The notes below the pieces were generated by a model, which saw only the letters and a list, made by a program, of their open reading frames with translations, made no database searches and was not told the origin of the DNA. A stretch of DNA of 6,026 bases, taken from the NCBI GenBank assembly GCA_016198885.1, contig JACQHV010000147.1, forward strand, positions 1 through 6,026. Direction: 5' to 3'. Of the stretch, positions 1-5,723 are shown piece after piece. This stretch comes from Gammaproteobacteria bacterium (GTDB taxonomy: Bacteria; Pseudomonadota; Gammaproteobacteria; Eutrophobiales; Eutrophobiaceae). Position numbers and translations under genes: made by a program. How positions within the stretch are numbered: position 1 is the first letter of the stretch; each line of letters starts with the position of its first letter.

Positions 1-1
1 A

Positions 2-1207
2 ACCGGATCACTGCAATTATTAAATGAATGCCGCGATTTGATGACCGATCGCCTGTCACAATCCCTGTCTGTCATGCTGGACAAGGCGGATGACGTTCTC
101 TTTGATCTCGCGCAGAAAGGCGGGGCCTCCGGGCACCCGTTTTATTTTAACGCCATGCGTGAGATGCGTCTGAAAAGAACAAGTATTGAGGCGGGATTCA
201 AGGAAAATTTTTCCGATCTGTTCAGTAAAGCAATCCAGGTAAAAAATGAAGGTGAAGATGACACATCCAGCAGCAATAAATCTGATATTGAGGAAATCGA
301 TATTGAAGAGTCCCTGGCCCTGACGAACACCGTGGGAAAAATCAGACATGATTGTTATGATGCGCTCTTTTCCCTGGATCAGCGTATGAGTGAATTGCTG
401 GGCGAAATGAAAGTGGAAAAACGTCAAAACCCGATCCGTCCGGAAACGGTCTGCCTTGCTTTCCAGGAGGCATGCCAGGATGTTGAATCGGGAATAGAAG
501 TAAAGCTTATTCTCTTCAAGCTTTTTGAAAAATATGTGGCGGCCTGTCTGAATAATGTCTATTCGGATGTGGATACATTACTGACTGAAAGACAGTTCAG
601 TCCGCAGGCAAAATCAGGGCAAGGGATGCATGTACAGAATCAATCGCCTGAAGATAAAAATGTACTGGCGCGACAGAATACCGGCATAATCAAGGACAAA
701 AATTACCTGATTTTCGCCAACCGGGTCATACGCAATGAAATCAATGAACATATCAAGGACAGTTCCATTCCTGAATTTGTCAGGGATTTCCTGTTCAATC
801 ACTGGATCAAATTATTGCTGAAGATTCATATCAAGGAGGGCGTCAACAGCAAGGCATGGGAACATGCCATTGACGTGATCGATGATCTTGTCAATTGCAT
901 CGGAAATCTGACCTCCACGACGGAAAAACTGAATCTCGTTTTTCTCATGCCACATCTGATTCAACGGCTTAAATACGGCATGAATGTCATTCCTCTGTCA
1001 CCCGCCATCAGGGAAGAGTTCATTTCTGAGCTTGCGCAATATCACAAGAAATTGTTCGAATCGATGGAAGAAAAAGCAGTGTGCCAGGACACCTGGGGCA
1101 GTGAGGATGTCACAGTCCCGAAATTCAGGGCAGGCGCCAGCCAGACACCTTTCATGGATGAACTTCTTGTGGATAACAAACCAGGCAAAGAGACTGATAA
1201 TAATTAG
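2..1207 (+). CDS. DUF1631-like protein, 5'-partial, short form
   Basis: The frame is open from base 2 to TAG at 1205-1207 and continues off the left edge, so the true start is not in the window; the first internal candidates are TTG at 38 and ATG at 41. The visible 401 residues resemble DUF1631, a proteobacterial family of unknown function sometimes misannotated as thymidine phosphorylase. Matching landmarks are LLNECRDL before the first in-window Met, MLDKADDVLFDLAQ, the FNAMREMRLKR stretch, NPIRPE with a following AFQEA, and a second helical block (about residues 235-355) with HWIKLLLK, an acidic IDVIDDLV segment and LMPHLIQRLKYG. An acidic Ser/Asp/Glu-rich linker lies near residues 83-105. 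I see no signal peptide or membrane segment. As I recall the family, full-length members run to about 700 or more residues with a further C-terminal region; this one stops soon after the helical block, so it is a short variant or a truncated copy. Family call is from memory of the pattern; function unknown. Confidence 0.72.
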   Translation, partial: TGSLQLLNECRDLMTDRLSQSLSVMLDKADDVLFDLAQKGGASGHPFYFNAMREMRLKRTSIEAGFKENFSDLFSKAIQVKNEGEDDTSSSNKSDIEEIDIEESLALTNTVGKIRHDCYDALFSLDQRMSELLGEMKVEKRQNPIRPETVCLAFQEACQDVESGIEVKLILFKLFEKYVAACLNNVYSDVDTLLTERQFSPQAKSGQGMHVQNQSPEDKNVLARQNTGIIKDKNYLIFANRVIRNEINEHIKDSSIPEFVRDFLFNHWIKLLLKIHIKEGVNSKAWEHAIDVIDDLVNCIGNLTSTTEKLNLVFLMPHLIQRLKYGMNVIPLSPAIREEFISELAQYHKKLFESMEEKAVCQDTWGSEDVTVPKFRAGASQTPFMDELLVDNKPGKETDNN

Positions 1208-1220
1208 TTGCCTGGATAAC

Positions 1221-1242
1221 GGGCAAAGCTGAAGCCCATTTT
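1221..1242 (+). terminator. Weak possible terminator after the DUF1631-like gene
   Basis: GGGC at 1221-1224 can pair with GCCC at 1234-1237 around a 9-nt loop, followed by ATTTTG. The 4-bp stem and short T run make this marginal, but it is placed 13 bases after the stop codon, where a terminator would be expected. Confidence 0.22.
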
Positions 1243-1299
1243 GAATTACCGATAATCAAATATTCTCAGAATCCTGTTTTCACCCTCCTGTTCTATAAC

Positions 1300-1328
1300 C
1301 TGAATGGAGGATGATATCTTTTTATAAA
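1300..1328 (+). promoter_or_regulatory. Candidate promoter upstream of the exporter gene
   Basis: TATAAA at 1323-1328 (5 of 6 matches to the sigma70 -10 box) lies 17 bp after CTGAAT at 1300-1305 (3 of 6 matches to the -35 box). The box overlaps an imperfect hairpin formed by CCTCC (1284-1288) and GGAGG (1306-1310) with inner TTC/GAA pairing. The -35 is poor, and the resulting leader would be about 140 nt. Confidence 0.25.
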
Positions 1329-1399
1329 ATACCCCATTGCGGTGGATTCCTCACAGACAGGCAATGGTTATGCTTGAACGACAGGCAACCAACCCGTAA

Positions 1400-1416
1400 T
1401 GACAAGATTGTTGTCA
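1400..1416. promoter_or_regulatory. Inverted repeat TGACAA-N5-TTGTCA, possible operator
   Basis: TGACAA (1400-1405) and TTGTCA (1411-1416) are perfect 6-bp inverted arms around GATTG, about 60 bp before the exporter start. The right arm could also serve as a -35-like box, although no good -10 follows at 16-18 bp. This is the size of a dimeric regulator site, but an arm this short can occur by chance. Confidence 0.25.
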
Positions 1417-1478
1417 AGAGTCTTATTAATAATTAATTACAAAGACCAATGCAATGGTATCAAGGATAGATATGTTCA

Positions 1479-3629
1479 ATGGAGCAATTCACTAACATTA
1501 CTGATAGTGGCCTTGTCTGTGTTGTTATTCTCGCCCGCCTGCATGGCTTGCCCGCTGATGCCCGACAATTGCAGCATCAATTTGGTGAATCCGGCAAGGT
1601 ATTTGGACCAACCGAAATTTTACGGGCGGCAAAATCGCTGGGATTAAAATCAAAGGAGATCAACAGCGATTGGTCACGTCTGGGTAAAACGCAATTGCCT
1701 GCCATTGCCCGTCATAACGATGGTCATTTTTTTATTCTTGCCAGGGTCAAGGATGATAAAGTCCTGATTCAGGACCCACTGGAACAGCGTCCGCTTACAA
1801 TCAGGGCAGAGGAATGGCAGAAAAACTGGACGGGTACGCTAATCCTTCTTACACGTCGCGCGGGCATTCTCAGTGAGTTAAGGCAGTTTGATTTCTCCTG
1901 GTTTGTCCCGATTATACTCAAGTATAAAAAACTGCTGGGCGAAGTCCTGCTGGCTTCCTTTTTCATCCAGCTTTTTGCCTTGTTTACACCCCTATTTTTT
2001 CAGGTAGTTATAGACAAGGTTCTGGTGCACCGGGGTTTGACGACTCTCGATGTCCTCGCTGTCGGCCTCTTGGTGGTGTATATCTTTGATGTCCTGCTCA
2101 ATGGTCTGCGCAATTATGTCTTTTCGCATACCACCAACCGCATTGATGTTGCACTGGGCGCTGATTTATTCAAACATCTCCTGCGTTTACCATTGGGTTA
2201 TTTCGAGGCGCGGCGGGTCGGTGATATCGTTGCCCGCGTCCGTGAACTCGATAGCATCCGCAATTTTATCACCGGTTCTGCTGTGACACTTGTCATTGAT
2301 CTCTTTTTCACTGTTGTCTTCTTTGCAGTGATGTATCTCTATAGCCCAATCCTCACCTATGTCGTTTTAGGTACAATCCCCCTTTATGTCCTGCTTGCGT
2401 TTTTTATTACACCTGTTCTGCGTACGCGTCTTCATGAGAAATTCAATCGCGGGGCGGAAAACCAGGCCTTTCTGGTGGAAACCATCAATGGTATTGAAAC
2501 ACTCAAGGCGAGTGCGGTCGAACCGCAGAGCCGGCGTCGTTGGGAAGAACAATTAGCTGAATATATACGGGCAAGTTTCAAGGCGACCAATCTAGGCAAT
2601 ATCACCGGTCAGACCGCCTCCTTTATTAATAAATTAACCATTCTGCTAATCCTCTGGATCGGCGCGCGCCTGGTCATTAATGGGGAATTGAGCGTCGGGC
2701 AACTTGTGGCGTTTAATATGCTGGTGACACGCATCAGCAGTCCCATCCTGCGTCTGGTGCAACTCTGGCAGGATTTCCAGCAGGCCGGTATTTCCGTGCA
2801 GCGTCTCGGAGATATATTAAATGTAAAACCTGAGCCCACCTATACTCCGGGCCGGGCATCATTACCAAAACTTGAAGGCCGGGTGAGTTTTGAAGGAGTC
2901 ACTTTCTGCTACCGTCCGGATGGTCCCGAAGTCCTGCGCAATGTGTCATTAACTATTGCACCCGGAGAGGTCATCGGCATTGTCGGGCGTTCTGGATCGG
3001 GCAAGAGTACTCTCGCCAAACTCATCCAGCGTCTCTATGTCCCGGAAAGTGGCCGGGTGATAGTCGATGGAGTGGATCTTGCAATGGTGGATACCGTCTG
3101 GCTGCGTCATAACATTGGCGTCGTATTACAGGAGAATTTCTTGTTTAATCGCTCAGTGCGGGAAAATATTGCACTTGCTGATCCCGCCATGCCCATGGAA
3201 TGTGTCATTCATGCCGCAAAATTGTCCGGTGCCCATGAATTTATCCTGGAACTTCCTGAAGGTTATGACACGATTTTGGGCGAACATGGATCCAATCTTT
3301 CCGGCGGACAACGCCAGCGCATTGCCATTGCCCGCGCACTGATTACCAACCCCAGAATCCTGATATTGGATGAAGCGACCAGCGCCCTTGATTATGAGTC
3401 CGAATACATCATCCACCAGAATATGCGCTATATCTGCAAAGGACGCACAGTTATTATCATTGCCCACCGCTTGAGTGCCGTAAGAATTGCGAATCGCATT
3501 TTTGTCATCGAAAAAGGGCAGATTGCAGATCACGGCACGCATAAAGAGTTAATGAAAAGGAATGGTTACTATGCCCGTTTATTTGCACATCAATCAGGGA
3601 TGATAAATAGAGTGGTTAATGAGACATGA
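1479..3629 (+). CDS. Type I secretion ABC exporter, HlyB-like (inactive C39-like + membrane + ATPase domains)
   Basis: This 716-residue inner-membrane transporter has the size and order of HlyB. Residues 1-128 form a C39 peptidase-like domain. Ser10 (in TDSGL) stands where the catalytic Cys would be, while His83 and Asp99 are kept, so it should bind substrate without cleaving it. Residues about 145-440 are the exporter membrane domain with several hydrophobic helices and the conserved GYFEARRVGD coupling segment. The ATPase domain follows: Walker A G503-T511 (GRSGSGKST), a Q-loop in VVLQENFLFN, signature L607-Q611 (LSGGQ), Walker B ILILDE with D631 and E632, and H-loop His663. All nucleotide-site residues are present. 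By family it powers export of unprocessed, often RTX-type, proteins with C-terminal signals, together with the HlyD-like protein at 4211-5599. The ATG is preceded by AAGGA at 1462-1466, a long 12-nt spacing, but the N-terminus aligns with HlyB from the first residues. No substrate gene is visible. Confidence 0.95.
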   Translation: MEQFTNITDSGLVCVVILARLHGLPADARQLQHQFGESGKVFGPTEILRAAKSLGLKSKEINSDWSRLGKTQLPAIARHNDGHFFILARVKDDKVLIQDPLEQRPLTIRAEEWQKNWTGTLILLTRRAGILSELRQFDFSWFVPIILKYKKLLGEVLLASFFIQLFALFTPLFFQVVIDKVLVHRGLTTLDVLAVGLLVVYIFDVLLNGLRNYVFSHTTNRIDVALGADLFKHLLRLPLGYFEARRVGDIVARVRELDSIRNFITGSAVTLVIDLFFTVVFFAVMYLYSPILTYVVLGTIPLYVLLAFFITPVLRTRLHEKFNRGAENQAFLVETINGIETLKASAVEPQSRRRWEEQLAEYIRASFKATNLGNITGQTASFINKLTILLILWIGARLVINGELSVGQLVAFNMLVTRISSPILRLVQLWQDFQQAGISVQRLGDILNVKPEPTYTPGRASLPKLEGRVSFEGVTFCYRPDGPEVLRNVSLTIAPGEVIGIVGRSGSGKSTLAKLIQRLYVPESGRVIVDGVDLAMVDTVWLRHNIGVVLQENFLFNRSVRENIALADPAMPMECVIHAAKLSGAHEFILELPEGYDTILGEHGSNLSGGQRQRIAIARALITNPRILILDEATSALDYESEYIIHQNMRYICKGRTVIIIAHRLSAVRIANRIFVIEKGQIADHGTHKELMKRNGYYARLFAHQSGMINRVVNET

Positions 3630-3634
3630 GATTA

Positions 3635-3883
3635 CTATTTATTATGCCGGGCAACATATTCATCAAGCAAATTCCGGATCATGTTCTGATACTTGACTTT
3701 ATGCTTGGCGGCATGTTTTTTAAAGAACTGCACGCTGGAGCGGCTTAATGATATGGTCACTTTTTGCCGGTCTTGCTTGAAGACAAGTTTTTCCGGTGGA
3801 GGAAGAAAATCTTCAATGATCTCCAACTCACCAATCGGCTCATCTCCCGGTGGTAGATCATCGTACTTGATTTTTTTCTTCAT
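3635..3883 (-). CDS. Ribbon-helix-helix antitoxin of the BrnT module (CopG/BrnA-like)
   Basis: This 82-residue protein should neutralise the BrnT-like toxin encoded just upstream and repress their shared promoter. The C-terminal half has a ribbon-helix-helix pattern: a beta strand KVTISLS (residues 41-47), a helix around VQFFKKHAAKH, then YQNMIRNLLDEYVARH. The N-terminal part, acidic and proline-rich (DDLPPGDEPIG, EDFLPPPEK), would be the toxin-binding arm. I chose ATG at 3883 because AGAGG lies upstream (GAGG 11 nt from the ATG) and MKKKIKYDDLPPG is a typical start; the frame extends to a TTG at 3919, which is less likely. It overlaps the 3' end of the toxin gene by 26 bp, suggesting translational coupling. 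Its TAG is 5 bases from the exporter stop, so the two genes converge with no visible terminator between them. Canonical BrnA is a DUF4415 protein; this one looks more CopG-like, so I give no symbol. Confidence 0.82.
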   Translation of the reverse strand: MKKKIKYDDLPPGDEPIGELEIIEDFLPPPEKLVFKQDRQKVTISLSRSSVQFFKKHAAKHKVKYQNMIRNLLDEYVARHNK

Positions 3884-4145
3884 AAATTTTCTTACCTCTA
3901 CGCCATCTTCCGGCGCCAATGATACGAATAATATTTCCCCGATAGGTAAACCTCACTGTCAAAATAGCTTCTCCGGTTTTACCGATACAGAAATATCTCT
4001 CCTCTGTAATGCTGTGAGTCGTATCGTGAACAATAATCCTATAGGGAGCGGTAAAAACAGATTGAGCTTCAGAGAACGAAACACCATGTTTTGTCCAGTT
4101 TTCGATGTCCTTTTCCTTGTCCCATTCGAAGCTCTCCATGCTCAT
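3858..4145 (-). CDS. brnT: BrnT-family toxin (DUF497 ribonuclease)
   Basis: The 95-residue product fits the BrnT/DUF497 family, small toxins with a RelE-like fold that cleave RNA and arrest translation. Visible landmarks are FEWDKEKDIENWTKHGVSF (residues 6-24), the mid-protein EERYFCIG segment, and the C-terminal IRIIGAGRWRRGKKIYEE with Arg74, Arg80, Arg82 and Tyr88 in the positions where family members have IRIISAR...R..YEE. The toxin comes first and overlaps the antitoxin gene, which is the usual brnTA order. ATG at 4145 or at 4139 could be the start; AGG lies 9 nt before the first, so I use 4145. Its 5' end faces the membrane fusion protein gene across a 65-bp AT-rich spacer. The whole module is antisense inside a secretion locus, which suggests later acquisition. 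I see no frameshift or missing key residue, so it appears intact. Confidence 0.9.
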   Translation of the reverse strand: MSMESFEWDKEKDIENWTKHGVSFSEAQSVFTAPYRIIVHDTTHSITEERYFCIGKTGEAILTVRFTYRGNIIRIIGAGRWRRGKKIYEEKNQVR

Positions 4146-4159
4146 AATCGAAGCCTAGC

Positions 4160-4174
4160 AAATATACATATAAA
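4160..4174. repeat. 15-bp direct repeat, copy 1
   Basis: AAATATACATATAAA here is repeated exactly at 4196-4210, with 21 bp between the copies (36 bp start to start). The core ATAT-AC-ATAT is partly palindromic, as a ribbon-helix-helix operator could be. This copy overlaps the candidate brnT -10 box. Low complexity makes chance repetition more likely than in mixed sequence. Confidence 0.6.
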
Positions 4175-4195
4175 TAGCAATAATAATAACCATAT

Positions 4196-4210
4196 AAATA
4201 TACATATAAA
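4196..4210. repeat. 15-bp direct repeat, copy 2, abutting ATG 4211
   Basis: This is an exact copy of 4160-4174. It ends at the base before the membrane fusion protein start codon and so occupies the place where a ribosome binding site should be. It could be an operator half or a trace of the event that joined the toxin module to this gene. Confidence 0.6.
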
Positions 4211-5599
4211 ATGTCGAATGACGAATTAGAATTTCTGCCTGCCGCACTGGAGATCCAGGAAACGCCGCCTTTGCCGGCAAGCCGGTATATTCTCTGGACG
4301 ATTATGCTCTTTTTCACTCTTGTCATTGTTTGGGCGAGTATCGGTGAAGTCGATATTGTCGGCGTGGCCCAAGGCAAGATCGTGCCAAGCGGCCGCGTCA
4401 AGATCATTCAACCGCTAGAAACGGGTGTTGTGCGCAATATCTATGTGAAAGAAGGCGAACACGTTGAGAAAGGTCAGACGCTTATTGAATTGGATACCAC
4501 CTTGACGGGCGCCGATCACAAATCAATCAAAGAACAGCAACTGGCCTTGAAGTTGGATAAGGCCCGATTGATTTCTTTACTAGACAGAATTGGGAAATCA
4601 GGGGCCGAGGATCAAAAGAAAGGGATCGGGGGTCAGGGACCATGGACAAATGATCAAGGTTTAAACCCCGACCCCCGATCTCTGATCCCTGAAGACGTAA
4701 CACCGGATCAAATTAGAATAATGAAACAGCGTCTTCAAACCCAGTTAAACGAATATCATGCCCGTGTTGAAGCGCTGAAGGATGAAAAGAAACAACGCCA
4801 GGCCGAATATGGTGCCGTGGCGCAACGTATCCAGCAACTCGATGCCACCATTCCACTGATCTCTGAACGCGTCAAATCATTGGAGGACTTACTTAAGAAA
4901 GATATGGTGCCGCGTGTGCAGTGGCTGGAACTCGAGCAGGGACGCATTGAGCAGGTAAAAGAACGCGACATACAGAAGAGTAACCTGGCCATGCTGGATG
5001 CGAGTATCGCCAATATTACCCAGCGTGAAGCCGCCCTTAAGGCCGAATTTGAAACACAGTTATTGACTGAGCTTGCCGATGCAGAGAACCGCATCGCGGC
5101 CTTTGAACAGGAACGGGTCAAGGCAGAGAAGCGTATGACTTTGCAAAAACTAATGGCACCCGTCGCTGGCACGGTGCATCAACTCGCCGTGCATACCATC
5201 GGAGGTGTGGTCACGCCCGCACAGGAACTCATGCATATCGTGCCGGGTGAAGAGGCGATTGAAGTCGAGGCCTGGCTGCCGAATAAAGATATCGGCTTTG
5301 TGCATGGAGGCCAGCAAGCGGAAATAAAAATCGAGACCTTTCCCTTTACCCAATACGGCACCATCAATGCTGAAGTGCTCAATGTATCGAACGATGCCAC
5401 GCCGGATGAGCATCTGGGCCTTGTCTATGCCATGCGTGTGAAGATGTACCAGACCACCATGAAGGTGAAAGAGAAGATTGTAAACTTAACCCCTGGAATG
5501 GCGGTGACGGTAGAAGTGAATATGGGTAAGCGCCGATTGATTGAGTTTTTGTTGAGTCCGTTGTTGAAATACAAGGATGAAGCAGTGAGGGAAAGATGA
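4211..5599 (+). CDS. Type I secretion membrane fusion protein (HlyD family)
   Basis: The 462-residue product bridges the ABC exporter and a TolC-like outer-membrane channel in the periplasm. In order: a short cytoplasmic tail with the family motif EFLPAALEIQETPP (residues 7-20); one membrane helix about 27-47; a lipoyl-like half-motif (GKIVPSGRVKIIQPLETG, then VKEGEHVEKGQ); a long charged coiled coil about 100-310; and the C-terminal adaptor domain with HTIGGVVTP, LMHIVPG, NKDIGFV and GLVYAMRV. It is clearly the partner of the exporter at 1479-3629, although a reversed toxin module separates them. Three oddities: EFLPA is about 34 residues nearer the N-terminus than in E. coli HlyD; ATG 4211 has no Shine-Dalgarno sequence and an in-frame stop at 4187 excludes an upstream start; and residues about 130-162 are a Gly/Pro-rich insert encoded by a palindromic element. 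Function is probably kept, but the N-terminus may be altered. Confidence 0.94.
   Translation: MSNDELEFLPAALEIQETPPLPASRYILWTIMLFFTLVIVWASIGEVDIVGVAQGKIVPSGRVKIIQPLETGVVRNIYVKEGEHVEKGQTLIELDTTLTGADHKSIKEQQLALKLDKARLISLLDRIGKSGAEDQKKGIGGQGPWTNDQGLNPDPRSLIPEDVTPDQIRIMKQRLQTQLNEYHARVEALKDEKKQRQAEYGAVAQRIQQLDATIPLISERVKSLEDLLKKDMVPRVQWLELEQGRIEQVKERDIQKSNLAMLDASIANITQREAALKAEFETQLLTELADAENRIAAFEQERVKAEKRMTLQKLMAPVAGTVHQLAVHTIGGVVTPAQELMHIVPGEEAIEVEAWLPNKDIGFVHGGQQAEIKIETFPFTQYGTINAEVLNVSNDATPDEHLGLVYAMRVKMYQTTMKVKEKIVNLTPGMAVTVEVNMGKRRLIEFLLSPLLKYKDEAVRER
4598..4692. repeat. Palindromic insert within the membrane fusion protein gene
   Basis: GATCGGGGGTC (4624-4634) is the exact reverse complement of 4670-4680. 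Allowing mismatches, 4621-4638 pairs with 4666-4683 at 16 of 18 positions around a 27-nt loop, and the outer TCAGGG (4598-4603) pairs with CCCTGA (4687-4692). The interval also holds the palindromes CCATGG (4640-4645) and GGTTTAAACC (4658-4667). It reads through in frame and encodes Gly/Pro/Asp-rich residues between heptad-like coiled-coil segments, where such composition is unexpected. It looks like a small dispersed palindromic element tolerated inside a gene, comparable in principle with Rickettsia palindromic elements. No second copy lies in this window. Confidence 0.65.
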
Positions 5600-5643
5600 T
5601 GAATTCCAATTTTTCTGACACATTAATTGTCTATAAGCGATAG
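5596..5643 (+). other. 15-codon ORF coupled to the membrane fusion protein gene; possible gene stub
   Basis: ATG at 5596 overlaps the upstream stop as ATGA and has GAGG at 5587-5590, 5 nt away; a second ATG at 5599 is 8 nt away. It encodes MMNSNFSDTLIVYKR and stops at TAG 5641-5643, inside the palindrome of the following promoter. The start signals are as good as those of a normal downstream operon gene, but the product is too short to identify. It could be the beginning of a lost third secretion gene cut off by arrival of the toxin module, or a chance ORF. Confidence 0.3.
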
Positions 5644-5656
5644 TTCGCTTTATAGT
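5627..5656 (+). promoter_or_regulatory. Promoter with operator palindrome for the second toxin module
   Basis: TTGTCT (5627-5632; 4 of 6 matches) and TATAGT (5651-5656; 5 of 6) are 18 bp apart. CTATAAGCGA (5631-5640) and TCGCTTTATAG (5645-5655) are inverted arms with one extra base in the right arm, around the loop TAGT, and fill the space between the two boxes. A protein bound there would block RNA polymerase, the usual autoregulation of type II toxin-antitoxin operons. The same hairpin followed by TTT could instead act as a weak terminator for the secretion gene. Confidence 0.5.
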
Positions 5657-5668
5657 TTCAGGTTACTT

Positions 5669-5690
5669 AAGGAAACTAGCAATGTGCTAA
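5669..5690 (+). promoter_or_regulatory. Two-codon minigene with good ribosome binding site in the toxin leader
   Basis: AAGGA (5669-5673) lies 8 nt before ATG 5682, which reads ATG-TGC-TAA and stops. It is in frame with the toxin GTG 42 nt downstream, with two TAA codons between them (5688 and 5700). It may capture ribosomes before the toxin start, or be the relic of an older toxin start. TG-C-TAATAT at 5685-5693 also resembles an extended -10 box. Confidence 0.3.
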
Positions 5691-5697
5691 TATTTAT

Positions 5698-5714
5698 ATT
5701 AACATATTGTTAAT
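5698..5714. promoter_or_regulatory. Inverted repeat ATTAACA-TAT-TGTTAAT before the toxin start
   Basis: Perfect 7-bp arms (5698-5704 and 5708-5714) flank TAT and end 9 nt before the GTG. It could be a second repressor site or, in RNA, a weak hairpin over the toxin initiation region. AT-rich sequence raises the chance of coincidence. Confidence 0.35.
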
Positions 5715-5723
5715 TATATCATT

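Larger units (their letters stand above)
1208..1478. other. Intergenic spacer without a convincing gene
   Basis: These 271 bases separate the DUF1631-like gene from the exporter gene. They hold a weak GGGC/GCCC hairpin (1221-1237), an imperfect CCTCC/GGAGG hairpin (1284-1310), a TATAAA box (1323-1328), a 9-bp direct repeat GACAGGCAA (1356-1364 and 1380-1388) and a 6-bp inverted repeat (1400-1416). A 41-codon ORF at 1311-1436 has GGAGG touching its ATG with no spacing and resembles nothing I know, so I do not call it a gene. The spacer is long enough for the exporter to have its own promoter. Confidence 0.6.
4146..4210. promoter_or_regulatory. AT-rich divergent control region (brnT / membrane fusion protein)
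   Basis: This 65-bp spacer is almost entirely A and T. On the minus strand, TATATT (4166-4161; 5 of 6 matches) lies 17 bp from TTATTA (4189-4184; 3 of 6), a possible brnT promoter. On the plus strand, TATAAA at 4169-4174 could be a -10 for the membrane fusion protein gene, but no -35 is evident. No Shine-Dalgarno-like sequence precedes ATG 4211. The paired 15-bp repeats here are candidates for antitoxin binding. Confidence 0.4.

Noticed and set aside
1311..1436. 41-codon plus-strand ORF preceded by GGAGG
   Set aside because: GGAGG touches the ATG with no spacing, the product resembles nothing I know, and the region looks like regulatory spacer.
1399..1647. 82-codon ORF with a signal-peptide-like hydrophobic stretch
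   Set aside because: It overlaps the well-supported C39-like domain of the exporter in another frame; its hydrophobic run is read from that coding sequence out of frame.
1479..1862. Active C39 bacteriocin-processing peptidase
   Set aside because: The catalytic Cys position is Ser10, so this is the non-cleaving C39-like domain of HlyB-type exporters.
3884..3919. Longer antitoxin start at TTG 3919
   Set aside because: TTG is a rare start and adds 12 residues unlike the family, while ATG 3883 has an upstream AGAGG and a typical N-terminus.
3693..4229. 178-codon plus-strand ORF opposite the toxin module
   Set aside because: The minus-strand frames give clear BrnT and ribbon-helix-helix proteins; the plus-strand product is low-complexity and matches no pattern I recognise.
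4756..5172. 138-codon minus-strand ORF within the membrane fusion protein gene
   Set aside because: Its Ser/Ala/Cys-rich composition is what the complement of coiled-coil coding sequence gives; the plus-strand gene is certain.
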